28,703 nt of DNA, taken from the NCBI GenBank assembly GCA_903898855.1, contig CAIUHB010000041.1, positions 1 to 28,703 of the forward strand, in the 5' to 3' direction. Shown here one piece after another: positions 7,991 to 15,055 of the stretch. The notes under the pieces were generated by a model. The model searched no databases. It was not told the origin of the DNA and saw only the letters and a program-made list of their open reading frames with translations. The number at the start of each line of letters is the position of its first letter. Position 1 is the stretch's first letter. Position numbers and translations under genes: made by a program. This DNA comes from an uncultured Actinomycetes bacterium. GTDB lineage: Bacteria > Actinomycetota > Actinomycetes > Nanopelagicales > Nanopelagicaceae.

Positions 7991-8365
7991 TTACTGCGCT
8001 CTGGAGGTCGGGCGAATTATCCACTTTCCTGTTAACTCATCAAGTTCAATCTCAAAAGTTGTCATTGCACCCTCAGGAGCAGCCTCTACGCGCCAGATAG
8101 CGCGAGCGCCATCATCGAGCTGATCTAGAACGCTGAACTCATCTGAATTTCGAGTTGAACGGGTGCGACCATCATCAATGCGATTCCACCAACCACCAGA
8201 TTCACGCCATCGTGAGGTGATGGCGTGAATATGGAAGCGGCGCCCCTTGTAGATGAACTCAATAGGTTCACCTTCGGGGGCAAGCACGGCGGCAGCCGGA
8301 CGGATCGGTTGCGTTGGCGCAGTTTCTGAGCTCTGCTCTGAGGTCTGGACGGATTCTTCGAACAT
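7991..8365 (-). CDS. DUF6504 family protein, head of SOS operon
   Basis: Protein of 124 aa. The first 30 residues are low-complexity and the remainder matches the pattern of DUF6504: EFIYKGRRFHIHAITSRWRESGGWW, RAIWRVEAA, and the end FEIELDELTGKWIIRP. The family is small and uncharacterised and is often found next to dinB or dnaE2-type genes in actinobacteria. Membership is my recognition from sequence. The ATG lies inside a perfect LexA palindrome and 8 nt after a TATCTT -10 element, so the message is probably leaderless and SOS-induced. A partner or accessory role in translesion synthesis (taking the place of ImuA') is inference only. Confidence 0.82.
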   Translation of the reverse strand: MFEESVQTSEQSSETAPTQPIRPAAAVLAPEGEPIEFIYKGRRFHIHAITSRWRESGGWWNRIDDGRTRSTRNSDEFSVLDQLDDGARAIWRVEAAPEGAMTTFEIELDELTGKWIIRPTSRAQ

Positions 8366-8374
8366 ATGTTCGAA
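8357..8374 (-). promoter_or_regulatory. LexA (SOS) box over the DUF6504 start codon
   Basis: TTCGAACATATGTTCGAA is a perfect 18-bp palindrome. It contains the actinobacterial SOS box TCGAAC-N4-GTTCGA. The start codon of the first gene of the operon (8365-8363) is in its centre and its edge touches the -10 element. LexA bound here would block transcription initiation of DUF6504-dnaE2-dinB. Confidence 0.93.
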
Positions 8375-8402
8375 AGATAGCCCTCCCCACTGACAGTGGC
8401 AA
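8374..8402 (-). promoter_or_regulatory. Promoter of the SOS operon
   Basis: On the minus strand TTGCCA (8402-8397), a 17-nt spacer and TATCTT (8379-8374) form a good sigma-70/SigA promoter. The start site would fall at or within two bases of the ATG at 8365, giving a leaderless message. It abuts the LexA box. Confidence 0.7.
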
Positions 8403-8469
8403 GCGCGCTTACCGAGAGGTGAATTCTGGGCAGATCACGCGTGAATTGAGCAAACACGCCGTAAGTTTG

Positions 8470-8483
8470 GTTGAAGTTTCAAC
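8470..8483. promoter_or_regulatory. Inverted repeat upstream of doxX
   Basis: Perfect palindrome GTTGAA-GT-TTCAAC, about 75 nt before the doxX start and 100 nt from the SOS operon start. A TCACGCGTGA palindrome lies at 8435-8444. They are operator-like in form, but no regulator can be named. Confidence 0.3.
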
Positions 8484-8515
8484 AAAAAAGCCTTACCGTA
8501 ACGGGGTAATAAGGC
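8484..8515 (-). terminator. Possible minus-strand terminator in the divergent region
   Basis: On the minus strand GCC-tta-TTACC pairs with GGTAA-GGC (8 bp with a three-base bulge) and is followed by six T (8489-8484). It points towards the SOS operon, where no minus-strand gene precedes it. It may stop antisense transcription from the doxX region. The bulge weakens the call. Confidence 0.4.
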
Positions 8516-8540
8516 GCTCTCGTCCCGGGTAGCGCTCCCT

Positions 8541-8546
8541 TATAGA
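8541..8546 (+). promoter_or_regulatory. -10 element of doxX
   Basis: TATAGA(T) 10 nt before the ATG at 8557, with the purine-rich AGGAAA just before the start. No clear -35 is visible. The leader would be only a few bases. Confidence 0.4.
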
Positions 8547-8556
8547 TAGGAAATCA

Positions 8557-8988
8557 ATGAAAGCACTATTCATTATTGGTCAGATCCTTGCTGGTCTCTA
8601 CTTCATCAACGGCGGCATCAGCCACCTCACCAAAGTCGAGGCAATGACTGGCTATGCAAAGTACAAGAAGCTTCCAGCTGCAAAGCTTGGCGTCATTCTC
8701 TCCGGCCTACTACTTCTAGTCGGCGGACTCTTCATTCTTCTTGGATACCTTGCTGACCTTGGTGCAGTTGCACTTGCAGCATTCCTCGTCGTTGCAGCAA
8801 TCATCTTCCACAACTTCTGGACCGTTGAAGATGCCACGGCCAAGATGGGCGAAATGATTAACTTCAGCAAGAACATTGGTCTTGCTGGCCTACTTCTTAT
8901 GGTTGCAGCTCTTGCTTCACTCGCTGCTAAGCATGGTCTTGATATCGGCATCGTCGTATCAAAGGCACACGCTGTTCTCTGGAAGTAA
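8557..8988 (+). CDS. DoxX family membrane protein
   Basis: Four-helix integral membrane protein of 143 aa, the size of simple DoxX proteins. It has the DoxX opening (LIIGQILAGLYF-like, then INGGISHLTK), predicted helices at about residues 3-20, 45-66, 69-88 and 107-128, and FHNFWTV at the end of helix 3. DoxX proteins are linked to redox and thiol stress in some actinobacteria, but the biochemical function is unsettled. It is monocistronic: its own -10 lies upstream and a strong intrinsic terminator follows. The call is family-level only. Confidence 0.85.
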   Translation: MKALFIIGQILAGLYFINGGISHLTKVEAMTGYAKYKKLPAAKLGVILSGLLLLVGGLFILLGYLADLGAVALAAFLVVAAIIFHNFWTVEDATAKMGEMINFSKNIGLAGLLLMVAALASLAAKHGLDIGIVVSKAHAVLWK

Positions 8989-9023
8989 TTCCAACTAAAA
9001 CCTAAATAACAGCTTAAAAAATT

Positions 9024-9055
9024 AAGCCCCTGGGGATTTCTCCGGGGGCTTTTTC
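9024..9055 (+). terminator. Intrinsic terminator after doxX
   Basis: A long stem with arms starting AAGCCCCTGGGGA and ending GGGGGCTT closes a very short loop and is followed by a T-run (9050-9054). It lies 35 nt after the doxX stop. Confidence 0.9.
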
Positions 9056-9093
9056 ATGCCAATATTTCACTCGATTGCTGGCACGATAGCGGG

Positions 9094-9843
9094 GTGGACC
9101 TCGCCCTCGCTCTGTTAGCTGGTTGCTTTGTCGGAGCAATCCTTGGCCTTGTTGCAGCCGGTGGCGCAATGTTGAGCGTTCCCATCCTGCTCTACATCTT
9201 TCATTTCACTCCGGTTCAAGCAACAACCGCCGCGCTCGCCATCGTCTTTCTCGCCGCCTTTGCCGGAGTTATTCCTAAATGGCGCAAGGGTGATGTCCTA
9301 CCTCGAGAAGGCTTTGCCGTCTGGGGACTTGGTTTAGTAACAAATCTAGGTGGTTCAGTGTTAGCAAAAGATATTGCGCCAACTCTGATTACTACCGGAT
9401 TTGCTGGCGTGATGGTGCTTGCCGCAATAGCGATGCTTCGCACTCCAGCGAGCGATCATCCCGAGAAGAGAATTCCTTTTCCTATTCTGGCTGGGATCTC
9501 ACTTGCCATTGGTGCTATGACCGGTCTCTTCGGAGTGGGCGGTGGCTTTTTGGCTATCCCCATTCTGGTTCGCTTTTTTCATACCCCCCAAAATAAAGCA
9601 GCCGGCACTTCACTTTTAATTATCGCCTTAAATTGCTTTACCTCCTTCCTTGGCCACCACAGCGAGTGGAGCGATATTCGCTGGTCGATTCCTATCTGCA
9701 TTGGTGTAACCGCGGTTCTTGTCTCCAGCTTTGCCTCCCACCATGCTGCTCGAGTCCCGCAATCTGCCCTTCGCAAATCACTTGCAGGACTTCTCATTGC
9801 GTTGACTATCTTTACGCTTCTAAAAACTTGGCTCTTTACTTAA
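9094..9843 (+). CDS. TauE/SafE (TSUP) family anion permease
   Basis: Integral membrane protein of 249 aa with about eight helices and the two-fold repeat of the TSUP family: GAILGLVAAGGAMLSVPILLY in the first half and AIGAMTGLFGVGGGFLAIPIL in the second. Both are the glycine-rich re-entrant motif followed by a conserved Pro-Ile-Leu. Members export or import sulfite, sulfoacetate or other organosulfur anions. The substrate here cannot be told. The start is GTG at 9094, with no earlier in-frame start evident and no convincing ribosome site. It stands alone between the doxX terminator and the SDR gene. Confidence 0.9.
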   Translation: MDLALALLAGCFVGAILGLVAAGGAMLSVPILLYIFHFTPVQATTAALAIVFLAAFAGVIPKWRKGDVLPREGFAVWGLGLVTNLGGSVLAKDIAPTLITTGFAGVMVLAAIAMLRTPASDHPEKRIPFPILAGISLAIGAMTGLFGVGGGFLAIPILVRFFHTPQNKAAGTSLLIIALNCFTSFLGHHSEWSDIRWSIPICIGVTAVLVSSFASHHAARVPQSALRKSLAGLLIALTIFTLLKTWLFT

Positions 9844-9969
9844 TAAAGATAAGTGCTACCACCTATATTTGGCGCTGCCAGATCCCATCAGCCGTCTTAA
9901 ACTTTAAATGAAGAAATTAGAGAGAATTCATGACTAGATTGGCCGTGAAGTTTTTACCGAGGAGTTGAA

Positions 9970-10722
9970 ATGACTGGAAATCTCATAGGAAAAGTTGCCT
10001 TTGTTAGTGGCGCAGCATCCGGTATCGGTGAGGCGAGTGCGCTCGTGCTTGCTGAAGAGGGCGCCAGTGTTGCGGTCGCTGATATCAATCTTGCTGCTGC
10101 CGAAAAGGTAGTAGCAGCCATCGCAGCTAAGGGCGGAAAAGCTCTTGCCGTGAAAGTAGATGTCGCAGATGATGCTTCGATTGCCGCTGCAATCGAAACG
10201 ACCTTTGCTCAATTCGGAAAGTTAGATATCGCGGTAAATAATGCTGGTATTGGCGGCGACTTAGCCAACACTGGTGATCAAACACCTGCTGGATGGCGCA
10301 AAGTCATTGGAATTAATTTAGATGGCGTCTTCTATGCCATGCGTCATGAGATAGCTGCAATGAAAAAATCTGGTGGCGGGTCAATCGTAAATATGGCCTC
10401 AATTCTAGGCGCGGTTGGTTTCTCCGGATCTGCTGGTTATGTCGCTGCAAAACATGGAGTAGTTGGCCTTACGCAAACTGCGGCTATTGAATATGCCACT
10501 GAAGGAATTCGCGTCAACGCAGTTGGTCCTGGCTTCATAAATACTCCGCTCTTAGGCGCTTTACCGAAAGAGGCACTTGCGGGCATCGCCGCAATGCATC
10601 CCATGAATAGGTTGGGCGAATCGGTAGAAGTTGCACACCTCGTTGCATTTCTGGCTTCAGATAAGGCCTCATTCATCACCGGTTCTTACTACAACGTTGA
10701 TGGTTGCTATCTCGCTCGATAG
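9970..10722 (+). CDS. Short-chain dehydrogenase/reductase (SDR)
   Basis: Classical NAD(P)-dependent SDR of 250 aa. The nucleotide loop is SGAASGIG (13-20), an acidic residue follows the second strand (VAVADIN, favouring NAD), and NNAGIGG, the catalytic Ser in MASILG and YVAAK (YxxxK) are in order, with the C-terminal SFITGSYYNVDGC typical of FabG-like members. The Shine-Dalgarno GAGGAG lies just before the ATG. Sixty-eight nt and a new promoter separate it from the pirin operon, so a carotenoid role is not implied. The substrate is unknown. Confidence 0.93.
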   Translation: MTGNLIGKVAFVSGAASGIGEASALVLAEEGASVAVADINLAAAEKVVAAIAAKGGKALAVKVDVADDASIAAAIETTFAQFGKLDIAVNNAGIGGDLANTGDQTPAGWRKVIGINLDGVFYAMRHEIAAMKKSGGGSIVNMASILGAVGFSGSAGYVAAKHGVVGLTQTAAIEYATEGIRVNAVGPGFINTPLLGALPKEALAGIAAMHPMNRLGESVEVAHLVAFLASDKASFITGSYYNVDGCYLAR

Positions 10723-10751
10723 CGCGAAGCTGAAATTAGCAGGGTAGGTAT

Positions 10752-10757
10752 TAAAGT
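10752..10757 (+). promoter_or_regulatory. -10 element of the pirin/carotenoid operon
   Basis: TAAAGT lies exactly 6 nt before the ATG at 10764, the spacing seen at other leaderless starts in this window. The transcript would begin at the seven-codon mini-ORF in front of pirin. Confidence 0.5.
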
Positions 10758-10763
10758 AGTCCC

Positions 10764-10787
10764 ATGATTATCTGTTGCGGCAACTAA
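10764..10787 (+). CDS. Seven-codon leaderless mini-ORF (MIICCGN)
   Basis: An ATG placed 6 nt after a TAAAGT -10 element opens seven codons ending in TAA. The pirin start follows after three bases in the same frame. The peptide has two adjacent cysteines. In mycobacteria, leaderless short ORFs with cysteine runs act as cysteine-sensing attenuators. Two cysteines is a weak match, so this may be chance or simply a ribosome-loading device for pirin, which lacks its own Shine-Dalgarno. There is no homology support. Confidence 0.3.
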   Translation: MIICCGN

Positions 10788-10790
10788 CCG

Positions 10791-11696
10791 ATGGAGCAGA
10801 CCCTTCTCCCTCGGTTAGTGCGCCTTACCACGCGCAACGGAATACAGGTCCGACGCACTTTGCCAGATCGGGAAATTAGAACTATTGGCGCATGGTGCTT
10901 CGTCGATGACTATGGTCCAACGAACGCTGAATCAGCCATGAGCGTGGCCGCACATCCGCACGCCGGGCTTCAAACTGTGACCTGGTTATTCTCCGGAGAG
11001 GTTGAGCATCGAGATTCATTAGGCAGCGTGCAGCTCATTCATCCTGGTGAGCTCAACATTATGAGCGCGGGTCGAGGTATCTCACACTCTGAACTTTCAC
11101 TTTCTACACATAGCCAGCTACACGGCGTTCAACTCTGGACAGTCTTGCCGGATCAATATCGAAATATCGAACCACGCTTTGATCATTATCAAGATCTGCC
11201 CAACTTTGAACACAATGGATTAGCTATTCGACTCTTTGTTGGTGAATTCGGCGGAGCGAAAGCACAAACTCAAATTTACTCACCACTTGTGGGAGCAGAA
11301 ATGGTCGCGCCGAAAGATTATGAGAATTCCGTGGAGCTCAACCAAGAATTTGAACATGGAATTTTGGCCATCTCCGGTGATTTAGTAGTAAATGGCTCTC
11401 CGGTAGCGCCAGGAAATCTGCATTACATCAGCGCTGGCGCACATAATATAAATCTTGTTTCAGATAAAGGATCAAAATTCTTACTCCTCGGTGGGGCGCC
11501 ATTTACCGAAGAAATCATCATGTGGTGGAACTTCATTGCCCGCACTCAAGAGGAGATTGAAGAGCTACGCGAAAAGTGGAATAGCCGCTCCGCTGACTTT
11601 CCTTCATTTGAAGATCAGATAGGTGGCTGGATTCCAGCACCTGCAATGCCCAACATCAGGCTCTCCCCACGCGGTGCACGGGGGCACGCGCGATGA
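10791..11696 (+). CDS. Pirin family cupin protein
   Basis: Iron-binding bicupin of 301 aa, the normal pirin length. The metal-site block is clear at about residues 57-105: HPHAGLQTVTWLFSGEVEHRD, then HPGELNIMSAGRGISHSE, giving the His-His-His-Glu ligands. The C-terminal cupin contains FLLLGGAPFTEEIIMWWNFIARTQEEI, a standard pirin signature. Pirins have been linked to quercetinase-like oxygenation and redox sensing, and the role here is unknown. It is the first full gene of a run of six that overlap or nearly abut. Its stop overlaps the hydrolase start (ATGA), so it may act on redox control or oxygen chemistry of the carotenoid pathway (inference). Confidence 0.93.
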   Translation: MEQTLLPRLVRLTTRNGIQVRRTLPDREIRTIGAWCFVDDYGPTNAESAMSVAAHPHAGLQTVTWLFSGEVEHRDSLGSVQLIHPGELNIMSAGRGISHSELSLSTHSQLHGVQLWTVLPDQYRNIEPRFDHYQDLPNFEHNGLAIRLFVGEFGGAKAQTQIYSPLVGAEMVAPKDYENSVELNQEFEHGILAISGDLVVNGSPVAPGNLHYISAGAHNINLVSDKGSKFLLLGGAPFTEEIIMWWNFIARTQEEIEELREKWNSRSADFPSFEDQIGGWIPAPAMPNIRLSPRGARGHAR

Positions 11697-12478
11697 AACT
11701 TCATTCCACCATTGAAGGAAGCGGTGAGCCATTACTTCTCATTCATGGACTTGGCGCAGATTCCAATACCTGGAAAATAATTAGGCCAGAACTCAATAAA
11801 AGATTTACCACCATCGCATTTGATTTTCCTGGCCATGGCAAGACTCCTTTTAACCATGAATTGAAGTTAGATCCCGCCTCACTTGCCGAGCTCTTGGTTG
11901 CAAATCTCAATGAACTCGACATGAAAAGCGTGCATGTGGTGGGAAGTTCGCTCGGTGGGTGGGCCGGGCTAGAGCTGGCAGCTGCATTCCCAGAACGAGT
12001 TAATTCATATACTGGCTTGGCGCCCGCCGGCCTATGGCTCTCGCCTTACACGTCGCGCGTTCCAGGAGCTGCAATTACTCGGTATATGGCAAAGTCGCTA
12101 CATCCGCTCTCGCCATATTTACTGAACTTCACGTGGGGCAAAGCAATTGGATTTGGAATGGTAAGTCCACGCTGGCGAGATTTGCCCACGGAAGTTTGCA
12201 TCGATGCCGCAAAAGCGATGGGGACTTCGCAAGGCTATTTCCCGTTGTGGGATTCATTTCTCGGCAAGCGATTTGATAAAGAAATTTCGCCAAAGATTCC
12301 GGTCACCATAATTTTTGGCGATAGCGATAACACCCTTCCCGTTCGCACATCGCAAGAACGCTCGCTCGCTCCAGGGCATGCAAAGTGGGTAGTACTTCCG
12401 CAAAGTGGCCATGCGCCTATGTGGGATCACCCACAAGAGGTTCTTCATGAGATTATTGATACTGTGGGCAGCATATGA
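11693..12478 (+). CDS. Alpha/beta hydrolase in the carotenoid operon
   Basis: Hydrolase of 261 aa with the full catalytic triad in order: nucleophile Ser in VVGSSLGGWAG (about residues 81-91), Asp in IIFGDSDNTLP, and His in PQSGHAPMWDHP. LLLIHGLGADSNTW is the oxyanion-hole region. It overlaps pirin and the crtA-like gene by 4 nt on each side, so it is almost certainly co-translated with carotenoid enzymes. The substrate is unknown. Possible roles include a carotenoid ester or lipid hydrolase or acyl transfer, but nothing in the sequence decides this. Confidence 0.9.
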   Translation: MKLHSTIEGSGEPLLLIHGLGADSNTWKIIRPELNKRFTTIAFDFPGHGKTPFNHELKLDPASLAELLVANLNELDMKSVHVVGSSLGGWAGLELAAAFPERVNSYTGLAPAGLWLSPYTSRVPGAAITRYMAKSLHPLSPYLLNFTWGKAIGFGMVSPRWRDLPTEVCIDAAKAMGTSQGYFPLWDSFLGKRFDKEISPKIPVTIIFGDSDNTLPVRTSQERSLAPGHAKWVVLPQSGHAPMWDHPQEVLHEIIDTVGSI

Positions 12479-13137
12479 ACTTCGTGAAGATCTACTTCTT
12501 TGAACTACCTACTCGCAAAATTCCGCGTGCCATCTTTTATATGGGCTTTCATCATCTACATCTCAAGCGATTCCCCGGTATTACTTTCTATAAATTATTA
12601 GGAACTGGTAAAGGCGAAACTTTCACACCGAAGGATGCCAACTCGCATCGGTGGGGACTTTTAGTTGTTGGAGATGAAGCTGCTTTATCCAACTTCGATA
12701 CATCGTCTGTAATCAGTGCTTGGCGCCAAATCTCTCACCACGAATATCACGCACTTTTACGACCGCTCGCTTCACATGGAAAGTGGTCAAGGCGCGAACC
12801 TTTTCTCGCCGATGCTAAAGAATGGGATGGGCAGGTTGCTGCCATTACTCGGGCAAGAATCAAGTGGAGCAAGAACGCTCACTTTTGGCGTTCGGTTCCA
12901 CCAGTCACACTCTCATTGCACTCCTCCCCTGGTTTGCGATCGGCGATTGGAATCGGTGAAGCGCCACTTGGATTACAAGGCACTTATTCGACCTGGAATA
13001 GTTCGCAAGAGCTCCGTAAGTTCGCCTATCAGAGCGCGCCCCACCTTGAGGTGATAGATAAAACCAAGGAAATAGGCTGGTATGCAGAGGAGTTGTTCGC
13101 TCGTTTTGCGATTATCGAGGAGCGTGGCTCACTTTAA
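12475..13137 (+). CDS. crtA: CrtA-like carotenoid oxygenase (spheroidene monooxygenase family)
   Basis: Protein of 220 aa that aligns by eye with CrtA, the enzyme adding keto groups at C-2 of acyclic carotenoids in purple bacteria. Shared features are FHHLHLKRFPGITFYKLLGTG (GLRFWKLMGTG in CrtA), a short central region WSRREPF (GRWSGQAPF), VAAITRARIK (VAALTRATIR), FWRSVPPV, AIGIGEAP (KIGIGEVP), and GWYAEELFARFAI near the C-terminus (GWFREELYARFEV). Bacterial CrtA is heme-dependent. The ligand was not identified here. It overlaps the hydrolase by 4 nt and is followed by cruF 25 nt later. The family assignment is good, and the exact position it oxidises is inferred. Confidence 0.82.
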   Translation: MNFVKIYFFELPTRKIPRAIFYMGFHHLHLKRFPGITFYKLLGTGKGETFTPKDANSHRWGLLVVGDEAALSNFDTSSVISAWRQISHHEYHALLRPLASHGKWSRREPFLADAKEWDGQVAAITRARIKWSKNAHFWRSVPPVTLSLHSSPGLRSAIGIGEAPLGLQGTYSTWNSSQELRKFAYQSAPHLEVIDKTKEIGWYAEELFARFAIIEERGSL

Positions 13138-13162
13138 GCGCCAAGTGAGGCAGAATTAAGAC

Positions 13163-13975
13163 ATGTCTCTGCGCCAATTTCGACCCCGCCGCAACACTCG
13201 GCGCGGTTTGAGCAATCGCCAGAGCACAATACTTTTTGGATTAACTGCGCTAGCAATTGCTGTTCAAATTTATTATCCACTTGCTCATGGCCAACTATTA
13301 CGAAATATCACGTTAGCAACCGTCTATCTCGGAGCAGCCGCAATGTTGGCCCATGCTTATTTCGCATATGGCCTTCGCTATCTCGCAACGTACGCAATCC
13401 TCACTTTTTCTTTAGCCCTAGCCATCGAAATTCTCGGCAGCAAGACCGGCTACCCCTTTGGCGATTACACATACGATCACTCCCTCGGCTTTGCCGTTGC
13501 TGGGGTTCCCTTTGTAGTTCCATTTGCCTGGATGATGATGGCGCATCCGATCCTTATTGCTGCTCGTCGAGTAACTGCGCAGTGGACCTTTCTCTACGGT
13601 GGCGCAGCGCTCATGGCTTGGGATTTATTTCTTGATCCACAAATGGTCTCGGCACATCGCTGGAGCTGGGTTCTCACCGGTGCTCACGTTCCCTTCGAAC
13701 CAGAAATTCCGCTCTCCAATGCCGCAGGTTGGCTCTTTGCTGGCATGGGTTTGATAGCGATACTTCATCAACTTCTACCCAAAGAACGCAGAAGGATTGG
13801 CGCTAGTTCTACCGCCCCAGATATTTTCATCGCTTGGACGTTGCTCTCTGGAATTATCGGAAATCTCTTCTTCTTTCATCGTCCAGGCGTAGCGCTCTTT
13901 GCTGGATTTATCTTTGGCGCGCTCTTGGCCCCGTATTACTTCTCGATCACTCTTGGCCGTCCTGATTACCTGTAA
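13163..13975 (+). CDS. cruF: CruF-type carotenoid 1,2-hydratase
   Basis: Integral membrane protein of 270 aa with about seven helices, belonging to the DUF422/CruF family that adds water across the terminal double bond of acyclic carotenoid ends to give a tertiary hydroxyl. Conserved patches seen are LAIEILGSKTGYPFGDYTYD (about residues 90-109), GVPFVVPFAWMMMAHP, WDLFLDPQMV and the later W-x-W and N-AAGW stretches. The gene order cruF, glycosyltransferase, crtD recalls myxol glycoside genes of cyanobacteria (cruF-cruG) and bacterioruberin genes of haloarchaea (cruF beside crtD). The next gene starts right after its stop (TAA-ATG). Confidence 0.9.
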   Translation: MSLRQFRPRRNTRRGLSNRQSTILFGLTALAIAVQIYYPLAHGQLLRNITLATVYLGAAAMLAHAYFAYGLRYLATYAILTFSLALAIEILGSKTGYPFGDYTYDHSLGFAVAGVPFVVPFAWMMMAHPILIAARRVTAQWTFLYGGAALMAWDLFLDPQMVSAHRWSWVLTGAHVPFEPEIPLSNAAGWLFAGMGLIAILHQLLPKERRRIGASSTAPDIFIAWTLLSGIIGNLFFFHRPGVALFAGFIFGALLAPYYFSITLGRPDYL

Positions 13976-15055
13976 ATGCCACTATTCCCGCTAATTCTCT
14001 GCGCTGCCGCTTTTCTAGTTGCCGGCATCAACGCATTTACTATGCGAACAGTAAAAGCAGATAGAAGCAAGAAAATCGAATCAAGTGTTGCCGTCCTGAT
14101 TCCAATGCGCAATGAAGAGCGAAATGCCCGGCCATGTGTGGATGCAGTCCTTGCTTCTACCAATTGTTCACAGTTAACAATTTCAGTTCTTGATGATTCA
14201 TCAACGGATGCAACGCGAGCCAAACTAGAAGAACTCCAACACTCGATCACGATTCTCAGTGGTGCACCATTGCCAAGTGGTTGGGTGGGCAAGAGCTTTG
14301 CCCTCTCCCAGTTAGCCGCTGCTTCAACTGCAGAATATTTAATATTTATCGATGCCGATGTGCGCCTGGCACCGGAAGCTATTTCGGCAACTGTGGCGCT
14401 GGCGCAGGCAGGCGGCTGGGACTTCCTCTCGCCGTACCCACGGCAAATTGCCAGAACTTTACCGGAGCTTTTGATTCAACCACTTCTCCAATGGTCTTGG
14501 CTCTCTAGCGTGCTACTTCGTATCGCAGAAAGATTCCCTCGGCCATCGACAACTATTGCCAATGGACAATTTTTTATGGTGAAGCGCTCAGCATACGAAG
14601 CAATCGGCGGCCATGAAAATATTAAGAATGAAGTACTCGACGACCTAGAACTTGCCCGAGAGCTGGTTCGCCATGGTTATTGCGGTGCAGTTGCTGATGG
14701 GAGCGAGGTTGCCTCATGCCGAATGTACGAGAATTTCGCGGACCTTCAAGCTGGTTACACAAAATCATTGTGGCGGGCTTTCGGCTCGCTCAGCGGAACC
14801 ATTCTCACAATTTTGATTCTCACGGCTACTGGAATCCTCCCCTTCTTTGCTGCCCTTCATGGCTCAATAGTTGGAATGTGTGGCGCGCTTCTCGTTCTGT
14901 TCTCGCGCCTGATCGCATCCATCAAGACGCGTTCAAATCCGCTCCTTGGACTCCTGCACCCACTTGCAATAATTTTTCTGATCTATCTCATCGCTCTCTC
15001 TTGGTGGAAGAAATATCGCGGAACTTTAATGTGGCGGGAGCGAACCCTTGCATAA
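13976..15055 (+). CDS. cruG: CruG-like family 2 glycosyltransferase (carotenoid)
   Basis: Membrane-bound GT-A enzyme of 359 aa. An N-terminal helix (about residues 3-22) precedes the GT2 domain: VLIPMRNEERNARPCVDAVL, then VLDDSSTDAT, the metal site IFIDADVRL (DxD), and the acceptor region EVLDDLELARELVRHGY. Two to three C-terminal helices follow (about 280-350). The architecture and placement directly after cruF match CruG, which glycosylates hydroxylated carotenoid ends in cyanobacteria. The sugar and the hydroxyl used cannot be read from sequence. It overlaps crtD by 8 nt. Confidence 0.8.
   Translation: MPLFPLILCAAAFLVAGINAFTMRTVKADRSKKIESSVAVLIPMRNEERNARPCVDAVLASTNCSQLTISVLDDSSTDATRAKLEELQHSITILSGAPLPSGWVGKSFALSQLAAASTAEYLIFIDADVRLAPEAISATVALAQAGGWDFLSPYPRQIARTLPELLIQPLLQWSWLSSVLLRIAERFPRPSTTIANGQFFMVKRSAYEAIGGHENIKNEVLDDLELARELVRHGYCGAVADGSEVASCRMYENFADLQAGYTKSLWRAFGSLSGTILTILILTATGILPFFAALHGSIVGMCGALLVLFSRLIASIKTRSNPLLGLLHPLAIIFLIYLIALSWWKKYRGTLMWRERTLA

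Noticed and set aside
8557..9843. doxX and the TSUP permease as one operon
   Set aside because: A strong intrinsic terminator (9024-9055) separates them.
10706..10723. Hairpin GCTATC/GATAGC at the SDR stop codon as a terminator
   Set aside because: The six-pair stem lies in coding sequence and no T-run follows.
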